Notes: generated by a model from the sequence alone, not told the origin. Positions 1 through 7,612 are shown, counted from the first letter of the stretch. The stretch is 8,771 nucleotides of DNA from Acidobacteriota bacterium (GCA_003224135.1 QHYO01000419.1:1-8771), one strand, 5' to 3'. Program-made: numbers and translations.

Positions 1-310
1 CGGACGCGCACTCGATGCGATTTCGAGTGTCGTTCGTCAATCCGCCGAACTCGTTCAGGAAATTTCCCTCGCCTCCAAGCAGCAGGTGCGCGGAACGGAA
101 GGTGTCGCGCACGCTATGCAGATCATTTCCAACATCACGCGCCAGACGTCGCAAGGAACGCGCGGCACGGTCGCCACCGTCAGCCAGCTCGTTAAACTTT
201 CTGATCAGCTCAACGAAGCGCTCTCGCAATTCCGCGCTGCGTCCAAGCAAGCCAACCAGACAGCAGAGGAAACCGACCGGCACCCAGTGCCAGTGGGCGC
301 TCTTCGCTAG
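1..310 (+). CDS. Methyl-accepting chemotaxis protein, C-terminal fragment
   Basis: This is the 3' end of a chemoreceptor gene cut by the window edge. Codons start at base 2 and about 102 codons remain before TAG at 308-310. The visible protein is a long amphipathic helix typical of the C-terminal methylation helix of the MCP cytoplasmic hairpin. It contains QEISLASKQQVRG (residues 19-31 of the fragment), a variant of the EIxxASxxQxxG adaptation-helix motif, then AMQIISNITRQTSQGT and LSDQLNEALSQFR. The sensor, membrane and HAMP parts and the kinase-contact tip lie upstream of the window. The protein ends in PVPVGALR, with no aromatic NWETF-type pentapeptide tether for CheR/CheB. It lies 71 bases before cheR on the same strand with no clear terminator between, so it probably belongs to the same operon and feeds this CheA. 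The family call is secure; the input signal cannot be told. Confidence 0.88.
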   Translation, partial: GRALDAISSVVRQSAELVQEISLASKQQVRGTEGVAHAMQIISNITRQTSQGTRGTVATVSQLVKLSDQLNEALSQFRAASKQANQTAEETDRHPVPVGALR

Positions 311-381
311 TCTGCAATCGCTTGTGGTCAACAAACGCAGTGAATTGAATTGAAAATGATGGCGAACGCCAGGGCGGCCAA

Positions 382-1242
382 GTGAGTCTGAACGAACACG
401 AATTGAGTGAAATCCGCATGCTGATCGAGGAGCGCACAAGCATCCGGTTCGACGAATCGCGCGAGCGATTCTTCTCCACTCGTGTGCGCGAACACATGGT
501 TCGTAAGGGCCACGCTCGCGGCATCGATCTGCTTCGCGCCATTAAGAAGACTAATTTCGACTTCCAGGAATTGCTCGAGTCGCTGCTCACGCAGGAAACC
601 TCGTTTTTCCGCTATCCAGGTGTTTTCGAGGCGTTCGAAAAGCGCGTTCTGCCCGAACTCCACATCAGAAAGTTCTGGAAGAATCCGCGGTCGCTTCGCA
701 TTTGGAGCGCCGGGTGTTCCACCGGGGAAGAACCCTACTCCATCGCAATCACCGTCTCCGATGCTGTTTCCTTCTCCGAGGCTTGGAATGTCGAAATTCT
801 CGCTACCGACATCGGCCGCCAGGCGCTTGCCATTGCCGAACGAGGCGTCTACTCCGGCCGCAGCATCGCTAGCGTCAGCGAAAAGCAGTTCTCCAGTCAT
901 TTTCAGCCCGCGGAAGGCGGTCAACAGGTTCGTTCCCGTCTTCGCAAGATGGTTAATTTCGTTCAGATGAATCTGAGCAACAGCGTTTACGTCGGAAAAA
1001 TGGACGTCATCTTTTGCATGAACGTCCTGATCTACTTCTCCGAAGAGCGTCGCCAAGAACTCGTTCAGCATTTCTACTCAGTCCTCGAGCCGGGCGGCTA
1101 TCTCTTTCTCGGCCACTCGGAGTCCATCTCAAAAATGCCGGTGAAGTTTCAGGCTATCGTTTTGAACGACTGCATTCTGTATCGCAAGCCGACGGCCGAA
1201 GAGGTCCAGAAAGCTGAACTGGTGACGGAGGGTCGCGCGTGA
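382..1242 (+). CDS. cheR: CheR-type chemoreceptor glutamate methyltransferase
   Basis: This protein transfers methyl groups from S-adenosylmethionine to glutamates of chemoreceptors, the adaptation step opposed by CheB. At 286 aa it has the usual CheR length. An N-terminal helical domain (about residues 1-75) ends in the T-x-FFR element (ETSFFRYPG, Arg77). The Rossmann methyltransferase domain follows, with the SAM-binding motif GCSTGEEPYS from residue 111, an acidic ATDIG strand, and the late motif CMNVLIYF at 212-219 before EPGGYLFLGHSES. Most relatives read C-R-N in that last motif; here the Arg is Met213. The start chosen is GTG 382: an in-frame stop lies at 346-348, no ATG lies between, and AGGG at 371-374 is a plausible ribosome site. 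The next ATG (418) would remove conserved N-terminal sequence. The stop overlaps the cheA start (GTGA). The gene stands alone as a plain CheR, with no TPR or fused domain. Confidence 0.95.
   Translation: MSLNEHELSEIRMLIEERTSIRFDESRERFFSTRVREHMVRKGHARGIDLLRAIKKTNFDFQELLESLLTQETSFFRYPGVFEAFEKRVLPELHIRKFWKNPRSLRIWSAGCSTGEEPYSIAITVSDAVSFSEAWNVEILATDIGRQALAIAERGVYSGRSIASVSEKQFSSHFQPAEGGQQVRSRLRKMVNFVQMNLSNSVYVGKMDVIFCMNVLIYFSEERRQELVQHFYSVLEPGGYLFLGHSESISKMPVKFQAIVLNDCILYRKPTAEEVQKAELVTEGRA
1227..1232 (+). promoter_or_regulatory. Shine-Dalgarno site of cheA
   Basis: GGAGGG lies inside the end of cheR, with about 7 bases between its GGAGG core and GTG 1239. It supports the GTG start of cheA, which overlaps the cheR stop codon as GTGA, and suggests coupled but independently initiated translation. 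Confidence 0.7.
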
Positions 1243-4193
1243 GCATACCGGACCGCGAAGCCGTCGAAGTCTTCCTCCAGGAAGCCTCTGAACACCTGCA
1301 ATATCTGCGGGAATACATCGGCGTGCTTCAGGAAATTGCTCCGCGCCGCGAAGATCTCGAACGTCTGTACATCTCTGCCCACACTCTCAGCGGCACTTCG
1401 GCCAGCTACGGTTTTCCTCGTTTTTCTGAAATCGCCGGCAAGCTCGCTCACGTTTTCCAGTACGCCACAAACGCATCGCTTGGCGAAGATCTCCACGGCC
1501 CGCTCACGGAATTCCTCTCCGACGGCATTTCGCTACTTGAGGCCGATCTTCTCGAAATCAGCGACACGGGCCAGGAAGTACTCGACGACATCGCTGCGTT
1601 CAAGGAGCGCTACCGCTTTGCATTCCCGGCGGAACCCGCGCCGCTCAACTATCAACCACCACAGCAGACTCTTGAAGAGCCAGCGGACGATTCTAGGGAC
1701 GTGGCCGCGGTTACCGGCTCCTATTTCGACGCTTTGCCGGAAGACGACGAAGTCCCAGCCGAAATTCTCGAATTCTTCCAGCCCGAAGCCGAGGAGCATC
1801 TGCAAATTGTCAGTGATTGCCTGCTCTCGCTTGAAGCGAATCATAGTCCTGAGGAAATCAACAAACTCTTCCGCGCGATACACACAATAAAGGGCTCCGC
1901 CGCGCAGGTAGGTCTCAAGCGTCTCGGCGGTATCGCTCACCGCGTTGAAGATCTGATCGGCCGCCTCCGCGAGGGCGAGATCGATCCACTTCCGCAAGTC
2001 ATCGATCTCTGCCTCGAATCCGTCGACGTTCTGAAAAAAACTCTTCACAAGCAATGGGCCAACGATGCCGAAATGCGCACGGGAGTCGATTCCCTGCTCA
2101 ACCGCATCGCCGAAGTTGCGCCAATGGATGCCGAAGACGCGCCGGTCGCAGCCGAAGTAGCTGCACCTAACCACTCGGCTGAATCCGAAGCCGCGGCTTC
2201 CGCGCAAAGCGCTGCTCCAAAAACTGGCAAGGCCGCGAACGCTGCAGCAGCCGCAAAGTCAGTCCGAATCTCGCTATCTCGTCTCGACCGCATGATGAAC
2301 ACCGTGGGCGAGCTGGTCATCAACCGTACTCGCATGCTCGGGCGGGTCACGGAACTCGAGCGCCTGCGCGACACCCTCGGCTTCTCGAAAGAACGCCTGC
2401 AGGGCAAAGTCGCCGAGTTCCAGGAAAAGTACGAATTCAATCGCATCAATTCCACTCGTGGGCCGCTTTCGCAGAGCACTACGCCAACGCCGCAAATGTT
2501 GACCAACGCGGCCGCGGGCGACACTTCCTTCTGGTCTGAATTCAGCGAACTGGAAATGGATCGTTACGACGACGTCAACATTCTCTCGCGTTCCATGACG
2601 GAGATTTCCGCCGACGTAAACGAAGTCCTCTCGCAGATGGGCGGCTTCATCGGGCGCGTCGAAGGCGATATCGACGAATTCACCAAACTCGCTCACCATT
2701 TGCAGGACGAAATCACCGCTGCGCGCATGGTGCCCATTGGCACGCTGTATTCGCGATTGTCGCGCGCCGTTCGTGACGCCGCGAAATCCACCGGCAAGCA
2801 AGTGGAACTCGACTTTTCCGGCAGCGAAACCGAACTGGACAACAACATCATTCAGCAGATTTCTGATCCCCTCGTCCACCTGGTCCGGAATTCCGTTGCT
2901 CACGGAATCGAATTGCCGGAAGGCCGCCGCGAAGCTGACAAATCCGAAGTCGGCCGTGTCACTCTCCGTGCCTATCACCGCGGTAATCACATCTACATCG
3001 AAGTGGAGGACGACGGCCGCGGTATCGACTACGACCGCGTAAGAGAGAGCGCCGTCGATCGTGGCCTTGTCTCTCACGAAACAGCCAGCAGTCTTACCGA
3101 ACGAGAACTTCGGGAAATGCTGTTCCATCCCGGTTTCTCCACTGCTCCGCTAAAAACCGAGCTCGCGGGACGCGGCGTTGGTCTCGACGTCGTCCGCGCC
3201 AACTTGAATTCCCTCAACGGCGAAATCGAAATTCAAAGCACCGCAGGCGCGGGCACGAAGTTCATTCTCAAAGTTCCTCTAACGCTCATTATCTCGCCCG
3301 CTCTCTTCGTGCGTTGCGGCACCGCGAATTTCGCGCTGCCACTCGCGGTTGTAGAAGAGATTCGCCGGCTTCGTGCCGACGAGATTGAAGATGTTGGCGG
3401 AAAGCTGCTCACAAAAGTTCGCGATGTGGTCACTGAAGTCATTCGCCTCGACTCTTATCTCGGCCTTCCGCCGCTCGAACCGATCAACGGCTACTTCCGC
3501 ATGGTCGTCGCCAACGCTGACAATCGTCAGGTTGGCATCGTCGTCGAAGAAGTTCTCGGCAAAGACGAAATCGTGATCAAGAGCCTCGGCGAATATCTCC
3601 GCCGCGTAAAACTTTTCCCCGGCACCACTATCGCTCCTGACGGGAGCCTGATTCTTCTGCTCGATTTGAATCGCATGATCGCCACTGAACCTGGCGAACG
3701 CAAATCCATTCAAGCAAGCGCCAGCGCGGCCCGCATTTTTGCCCCGGGCTCGGCTGCCATTGCAAAAGGCAGCATTCCTACTGACGCCATCGACCGCGTT
3801 CATCACGAGCGCGTGGTCGTCGTAGCGGACGATTCCATCAGTGTTCGTAAATTCGTCGGTCGCATGCTCGAGAAGAACGGCTACCGCGTAATTCTTGCTT
3901 CTGACGGCCTCGAAGCCGCCGAACTCATCACGCAGCACGGCTGCCATCTCGTCATCACCGACCTTGAAATGCCGCGCATGACCGGTTACGAATTGATGGC
4001 GCAGTTACGGCAAAGCCCTTCGACTCGCCGCATCCCGGTGATGGTCGTCACTTCACGCGCGGGTGCAAAACATCGCGACCGGGCCATGAAGGAAGGTGCC
4101 GTCGCGTTCCTCACCAAGCCCGTGCAGGAAGATCAGCTCACCGAAGCTGTCGAGCAACTCATTGGGACGGAGGCGCCGCAGCCCGTTGCGTAA
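1239..4193 (+). CDS. cheA: Hybrid chemotaxis histidine kinase CheA with two HPt domains and a C-terminal receiver (ChpA/PilL-like)
   Basis: This is the central kinase of the operon: it autophosphorylates on an HPt histidine under receptor/CheW control and passes phosphate to receivers. The 984 aa contain, in order: HPt1 (about 5-120, His48 in AHTLSGTSASYGF); HPt2 (about 173-270, His215 in AIHTIKGSAAQVG); an Ala-rich linker (about 290-340) with no recognisable P2 domain; a long P3 dimerisation region (about 342-500) with EMDRYDD near 439 and AARMVPIG near 494; the HATPase (N box HLVRNSVAHG from 547, G1 DDGRG from 591, G2 GRGVG from 644, GT at 672-673); a CheW-like P5 (about 677-815); and a receiver (about 858-975) with Asp864/865, phosphoacceptor Asp908, Thr938 and Lys960. 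HPt1 has Ser51 where HPt domains usually carry Lys. The two HPts, extended P3 and fused receiver are typical of type IV pilus-type kinases such as ChpA/PilL; flagellar CheA lacks them. The stop is TAA, 6 bases before cheB. Confidence 0.96.
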   Translation: MSIPDREAVEVFLQEASEHLQYLREYIGVLQEIAPRREDLERLYISAHTLSGTSASYGFPRFSEIAGKLAHVFQYATNASLGEDLHGPLTEFLSDGISLLEADLLEISDTGQEVLDDIAAFKERYRFAFPAEPAPLNYQPPQQTLEEPADDSRDVAAVTGSYFDALPEDDEVPAEILEFFQPEAEEHLQIVSDCLLSLEANHSPEEINKLFRAIHTIKGSAAQVGLKRLGGIAHRVEDLIGRLREGEIDPLPQVIDLCLESVDVLKKTLHKQWANDAEMRTGVDSLLNRIAEVAPMDAEDAPVAAEVAAPNHSAESEAAASAQSAAPKTGKAANAAAAAKSVRISLSRLDRMMNTVGELVINRTRMLGRVTELERLRDTLGFSKERLQGKVAEFQEKYEFNRINSTRGPLSQSTTPTPQMLTNAAAGDTSFWSEFSELEMDRYDDVNILSRSMTEISADVNEVLSQMGGFIGRVEGDIDEFTKLAHHLQDEITAARMVPIGTLYSRLSRAVRDAAKSTGKQVELDFSGSETELDNNIIQQISDPLVHLVRNSVAHGIELPEGRREADKSEVGRVTLRAYHRGNHIYIEVEDDGRGIDYDRVRESAVDRGLVSHETASSLTERELREMLFHPGFSTAPLKTELAGRGVGLDVVRANLNSLNGEIEIQSTAGAGTKFILKVPLTLIISPALFVRCGTANFALPLAVVEEIRRLRADEIEDVGGKLLTKVRDVVTEVIRLDSYLGLPPLEPINGYFRMVVANADNRQVGIVVEEVLGKDEIVIKSLGEYLRRVKLFPGTTIAPDGSLILLLDLNRMIATEPGERKSIQASASAARIFAPGSAAIAKGSIPTDAIDRVHHERVVVVADDSISVRKFVGRMLEKNGYRVILASDGLEAAELITQHGCHLVITDLEMPRMTGYELMAQLRQSPSTRRIPVMVVTSRAGAKHRDRAMKEGAVAFLTKPVQEDQLTEAVEQLIGTEAPQPVA

Positions 4194-4199
4194 AGCCTT

Positions 4200-5327
4200 A
4201 TGGTGAACACCCCAGCCAAAAAGGTTCGCGTGCTGATCGTCGATGACTCTGCCTTCATGCGCAAAGTCCTCGAAACTATTTTCAATTCTGACACGCACCT
4301 TCAGGTCATCGGCCACGCAAAGGACGGCCGGGAGGCCGTCGCTCTCGCCGAATCTCTCAAGCCCGATGTCATCACCATGGACATCAACATGCCCCACATG
4401 GACGGTCTGCAGGCCACGGCACAGATCATGACCACCAATCCGCATCCCATCGTCATTGTCAGTTCCGAATCGCGCGATGGCGCTGCGAGCACTGTCAAAG
4501 CTCTCGAGCTCGGCGCGATCGAATTTATTGCCAAGCCTTCCGGCGCCATCGATCTTGACATGCAGAGCATTCGTGAAGATCTCCTTCGCAAGGTGAAAAT
4601 GGCCGCGAAGGTTCGTGTGGTTCGTACAGCGTCGCGACTCGCCGCTACGTTGCAATCATTGCCCTCAGCAGCGCCTTCCGTCTCTCGTCCCGCGCCATTC
4701 GTTAGTCAGTCTTCTCAGGTCGCGGACCAACGCTTTCCTGTCGTCGTGCTCGCGGCTTCCACTGGCGGTCCCGCGACGGTAATGCGCCTTGCTCCCGGCT
4801 TTACAAAAGAATTTCCGGCCGCGGTGATTCTCGTCCAGCACATGCCGGCAGCCTTCACCACACAATTCGCGGCGCAGCTCGCTGAATTCACCGAAATTCG
4901 CGTCAAGGAAGCAGAAGCGGGAGAGTCGCTGCAGCCCGGCAATCTCTACATCTGCCCGGGTGCGCAGCATCTTCGCGTAAATCCTCTCGGCCGCATTCAA
5001 CTCGACGCTGTCACCGGCCGCATCGCCGGCTACTTGCCCAATATTGACGTCACCATGGAATCTGTCGCCGCCTACGGCGGTGCGCTCTCCATCGGCGTCG
5101 TGCTTACCGGCATGGGCAACGATGGCGCGCTCGGCGCCAAAGCCATCAAGAGAGCCGGCGGCCACGTCATCGCGCAAGACGAAGCGACTTCCGTCATCTT
5201 CGGCATGCCCGCCGAAGCCATCAAACTTCAAGCCGTCGACCAGGTTCTCGGTCTTGACGACATCTACGCCGCCATCGAAAAGCGCGTTCTCGCCCTCACC
5301 CGCGCAACTCCCGTCGGTGCACGCTGA
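4200..5327 (+). CDS. cheB: CheB protein-glutamate methylesterase/glutaminase response regulator
   Basis: This cytoplasmic enzyme removes methyl groups from receptor glutamates (and deamidates glutamines) when its receiver is phosphorylated by CheA. The protein is 375 aa, the normal CheB size. The N-terminal receiver (about 8-130) has Asp15/Asp16 in LIVDDSAFMRK, phosphoacceptor Asp61 in TMDINMPHMDG, Ser-Ser at the Thr/Ser position and Lys in FIAKPSG. A Ser/Pro/Ala linker leads to the methylesterase domain (about 178-370). Its triad can be read as Ser187 in AASTGGP, His214 in LVQHMPAAFT and Asp308 in GMGNDGA. All key residues are present, so it should be active. ATG 4200 follows the cheA stop by 6 bases without a good Shine-Dalgarno sequence at the right distance, so translation probably depends on coupling to cheA. 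GTG 4203 is an alternative start that changes only one residue. The stop overlaps the next start (TGATG). Confidence 0.97.
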   Translation: MVNTPAKKVRVLIVDDSAFMRKVLETIFNSDTHLQVIGHAKDGREAVALAESLKPDVITMDINMPHMDGLQATAQIMTTNPHPIVIVSSESRDGAASTVKALELGAIEFIAKPSGAIDLDMQSIREDLLRKVKMAAKVRVVRTASRLAATLQSLPSAAPSVSRPAPFVSQSSQVADQRFPVVVLAASTGGPATVMRLAPGFTKEFPAAVILVQHMPAAFTTQFAAQLAEFTEIRVKEAEAGESLQPGNLYICPGAQHLRVNPLGRIQLDAVTGRIAGYLPNIDVTMESVAAYGGALSIGVVLTGMGNDGALGAKAIKRAGGHVIAQDEATSVIFGMPAEAIKLQAVDQVLGLDDIYAAIEKRVLALTRATPVGAR

Positions 5328-5860
5328 TGCATCTTCCTGCCAGCGCTAAATCGCACCAGCCGCGCACCGAACAGATCATCCTGTTCCGCATCAGCGGCCA
5401 AACTTTTGCCATCTCTTCCTCTTCCGTCCAGGAAGTTCGCAGCGTCGACAACATCGCCGGTATGGCCCGCGATCTTCCCGAAAGCCACCTGCGCAAAGTC
5501 CGTCACAGCATCCGCCGTGGCGACCGAACTCTCTACATCGTCAACGCGGCCGTCCATTTCGGTTTGCAGCCTCAGCCGGCGTCGCTCGTTTTCTTTCTCC
5601 GTCGCACCCGCACAGCTCTGCTCATCGATGGCATTGACAAAATGACCACCATGACTCGCCTCCAGGCCTTGTCTCTCGCATTTCAAGGCGAAGAGCGAAG
5701 CTGGTACCGTGGGCTTACCGCACTCGATCAAGCAGTTGTTCCCGTCATCAATCCCGAAGGATTTCTTTCGCTCGAAGAATTGACTCTTCTCGAAACAGCG
5801 CAGTTTTCCGCTGACGCGCGCACCCTTACCTCCGAAAACCACGGAGCTCACGTACAATGA
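5327..5860 (+). CDS. CheW-like adaptor protein (first copy, divergent)
   Basis: This 177-aa single-domain CheW-like protein presumably bridges receptors and the P5 domain of CheA. The N-terminal ILFRISGQTFAI and SVQEVRSV match the first CheW strands, LLIDGIDKM matches the second half (usual form GxxVDxVxxV), and VVPVINPEGFL matches the closing strand. The central segment is unusual: typical CheW proteins have a G-(V/I)-x-N-L-R-G turn, but here the region reads RHSIRRGDRTLYIVN, with only the Arg-Gly part recognisable. It overlaps cheB by one base (TGATG) and the second CheW-like gene by four (ATGA). No strong Shine-Dalgarno site precedes it, so coupling to cheB is likely. Context supports a PilI/CheW role in this system. 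The family is clear; whether it binds CheA in the standard way is not. Confidence 0.82.
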   Translation: MHLPASAKSHQPRTEQIILFRISGQTFAISSSSVQEVRSVDNIAGMARDLPESHLRKVRHSIRRGDRTLYIVNAAVHFGLQPQPASLVFFLRRTRTALLIDGIDKMTTMTRLQALSLAFQGEERSWYRGLTALDQAVVPVINPEGFLSLEELTLLETAQFSADARTLTSENHGAHVQ

Positions 5861-6336
5861 CCTCCTCCCCCGAAACCCTGCTCCAGTCCTTCGTGCTTCT
5901 CCGTCTCGGAGAACGCCGCTTCGCTTTGCCCGCATCGCAGGTTGCAGAACTCGTCGCGCCAAGCCGCATCTTCCGTTTTCCTCACAAATCTTCCGCACTC
6001 GAAGGCGTCATTCTTCGACGCGGCCGAATGATTGCCGTCTGCGACATCGCCGAACAACTCACCGGCAAAAAACTCGATACGCGCCGCTTCAATCTCCTCG
6101 CCACGCGTAAATACGGCCAGCAGCTTGACTGGATCGCCATTCCCGTCAGCGGCGAATGCGAACTCATCACCGTCGACATGATGCCAGCTAGTGCGAACGA
6201 TTCTCCGCACGTCGATGGCTGGCTCTCACACGGCGGCGAAGTCATCGAAGTCTTGCGCCTTTCCGCGCTCACCCCCGGTCCTGCGGACACCCTCTTGCCT
6301 GAGCCGCTGCACAACTTCGCGGAGGCGCGCTCATGA
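5857..6336 (+). CDS. CheW-like adaptor protein (second copy)
   Basis: This 159-aa CheW-like domain protein is closer to the family pattern than its upstream neighbour. It opens with SFVLLRLGERRFALPASQVAEL, has the central LEGVILRRGRMIAVCDIAEQL (the counterpart of the G-xx-NLRG-xx-P-xxD turn), and closes with WLSHGGEVIEVLRLSAL. It probably couples receptors to CheA, in parallel to or in competition with the first copy. The two copies are not close duplicates: only the general fold pattern is shared. ATG 5857 overlaps the previous stop (ATGA), with GGAG at 5843-5846 as a plausible ribosome site. The end overlaps the PATAN gene start (ATGA). Two CheW-like genes in one cluster recall the PilI/ChpC pair of type IV pilus systems, but that pairing is inferred from context. 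Confidence 0.85.
   Translation: MTSSPETLLQSFVLLRLGERRFALPASQVAELVAPSRIFRFPHKSSALEGVILRRGRMIAVCDIAEQLTGKKLDTRRFNLLATRKYGQQLDWIAIPVSGECELITVDMMPASANDSPHVDGWLSHGGEVIEVLRLSALTPGPADTLLPEPLHNFAEARS
6321..6325 (+). promoter_or_regulatory. Shine-Dalgarno site of the PATAN gene
   Basis: GGAGG lies 7 bases before ATG 6333, inside the end of the second CheW-like gene. It fixes the start of the pseudo-receiver/PATAN protein at the ATGA overlap. Confidence 0.65.
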
Positions 6337-7196
6337 TCGCCGCCGGCCGTCCCGCCAAGATCCTTTTGATCGATACGAACGTCTATTTTTCAAAGCGCCT
6401 CAGCGACGCTTTGAAGCGTGAAGGTTTTGAAGTCACTTGCAGTACGCAGCCGGCGTTTGCGCTCACCACGCTCGAATACGATTCGCCCGCCGCTATCGTA
6501 TGCTCAACCAACATGCGAGAAATGGGCGCACTCGACATCGCGCGCATGGTTCGCGCCGACGCCAAGAATTCCGCTCTGCCCATCATCGCTCTCGGTGACG
6601 GCAGCCAGCGCGCCCTCATGGAAGCTTTCCAAGCCGGCTGCGACGATTACATCGATCGCCAGCGCCCGCCCGCTGTCATCGCAACGCACGTCAAAAACAT
6701 CATCATCAGCAAAGCCGAAGGCTTTCAACCCACACAAATGCTCGCGCAGTCGGATACCAGCCTCAGCGGCAGCCTCACACACCACGATCTTCCCGGCGTG
6801 ATGCAGATGCTTGGCCATGCGCACCAGACCGGCGCCCTACACATCAATTCCGGCGAAACCGACGCGTTGCTCTTTTTCGACGCCGGCACAATCACACACG
6901 CCGAATGCGGCTCGCTCTTCGGGGACGAAGCCGTCATCCACATTCTCAAGAGCTGCTTTCAAAACAGTTCCGGCGTTTACAAATTTGTTTACGGCTCGGC
7001 CTCGACGCAGCGCACCGTCCTGCGCTCTGCAACCGACCTCATGCTGGACGCCATGCGCGAAGTCGACGAATCTTCCCGCGACTTGGCCGACGAGCCGGCA
7101 GTTGGCAGCTCTGCGCGCTCAGCCTCAGACGATCGCTCTGCAGTCACACCCACGCTTGACCACTCTGCAGTCACGCATACCAAGGAGTCGCTATGA
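6333..7196 (+). CDS. Pseudo-receiver plus PATAN (DUF4388) domain protein
   Basis: This 287-aa protein has an N-terminal CheY-like fold (about 9-125) and a PATAN/DUF4388 domain (about 141-245). The PATAN part shows the typical pattern: SLTHHDLPGVMQMLGHAHQT, then GALHI, DALLFFDAGTITHAECG, DEAVIHIL and GVYKFVYG. PATAN-receiver proteins of cyanobacteria (PatA, PixE/PixG type) act in type IV pilus motility and other outputs. The receiver is degenerate at each key site: strand 1 has IDTN (one acid, Asp14, then Thr), the phosphoacceptor position is Ser58 in VCSTNMREMG, the Thr/Ser position is Gly88 in ALGDG, and the strand-5 Lys is replaced by Arg109 in DYIDRQRPP. It is therefore unlikely to be phosphorylated in the usual way and may act as a docking or constitutive module. 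The last ~35 residues are a Ser/Ala/Asp-rich tail with a short repeat. Its end overlaps the next start (ATGA). Confidence 0.88.
   Translation: MIAAGRPAKILLIDTNVYFSKRLSDALKREGFEVTCSTQPAFALTTLEYDSPAAIVCSTNMREMGALDIARMVRADAKNSALPIIALGDGSQRALMEAFQAGCDDYIDRQRPPAVIATHVKNIIISKAEGFQPTQMLAQSDTSLSGSLTHHDLPGVMQMLGHAHQTGALHINSGETDALLFFDAGTITHAECGSLFGDEAVIHILKSCFQNSSGVYKFVYGSASTQRTVLRSATDLMLDAMREVDESSRDLADEPAVGSSARSASDDRSAVTPTLDHSAVTHTKESL
7136..7174 (+). repeat. Short direct repeat in the tail of the PATAN gene
   Basis: CTCTGCAGTCAC occurs at 7136-7147 and again at 7163-7174, 27 bases apart and in frame. Each copy encodes SAVT in the disordered C-terminal tail (SAVTPTLDHSAVTHT). It looks like a small local duplication in a low-constraint tail. 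Confidence 0.6.
7182..7187 (+). promoter_or_regulatory. Shine-Dalgarno site of the interrupted CheY-like gene
   Basis: AAGGAG lies 5 bases before ATG 7193. This strong site shows that translation of the CheY-like gene should begin at 7193, upstream of the in-frame TAA at 7295, and argues against a start further downstream. Confidence 0.7.
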
Positions 7197-7612
7197 ACGA
7201 AACCATGCCGTTCCCGCCCGCACCTGCGGAAACCGCCGCTTCCGAAAAGCGCCCGCCCACCGTCTATTTTATTGACGACAGCGCCACCATGCGCTAAGTC
7301 ATCAAGATCGCGTTCCGCCGCGAGAACATCACCGTCATTACCGCGGGCGACGCCGCTTCCGCCATTGCGCAATTCGAGCAGACTCCGCCCGACGCCGTCA
7401 TCACCGATGTCATCATGCCCGATCAGGACGGCTACTCCGTCTGCAGCCAGATCAAGCAGCATCCGCAATTCAGCGCAACGCCCGTCATTCTCATGTCCGG
7501 TGTAGTCAACAAGAACGTCGCCGACAAGGCTGTCTCCGTCGGCGCCGACGAACTCATCCGCAAACCGTTCCAACCACAAGAACTCATCGCCCGCGTAAAA
7601 AGTTTCCTCTAA
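7193..7612 (+). pseudogene. CheY-like response regulator interrupted by an in-frame TAA
   Basis: Read from ATG 7193 (ATGA overlap with the PATAN gene, good ribosome site), the frame encodes a complete CheY-like receiver of 139 codons, except that codon 35 is TAA (7295-7297). Before the stop: a Pro/Ala-rich lead and strand 1, VYFIDDSATMR (Asp28/Asp29). After it, without frameshift: VIKIAFRREN, phosphoacceptor Asp72 in ITDVIMPDQDGYS, Ser102 in ILMSGV, Lys124 in IRKPFQP and the last helix RVKSFL, then TAA 7610-7612. Every receiver landmark is present on both sides, so a single base change at one codon (for example GAA or AAA to TAA) explains the break. No start codon with a good ribosome site follows the stop; restarting at internal ATG 7415 would drop strand 1 and Asp72. 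Possible readings are a recent pseudogene, a sequencing or assembly error, or stop readthrough. When intact it would be the free phosphoreceiver of this CheA. Confidence 0.82.

Noticed and set aside
311..381. Promoter or terminator between the MCP gene and cheR
   Set aside because: The gap is only 71 bases, with no clear -35/-10 pair and no hairpin with a U tract; simple read-through within an operon is more likely.
328..1071. Long antisense open frame across cheR (247 codons), and similar ones across cheA at 2274-3128 and 3279-3947
   Set aside because: Such frames are common opposite genes with strong third-position C/G bias; the sense strand holds clear CheR and CheA motifs.
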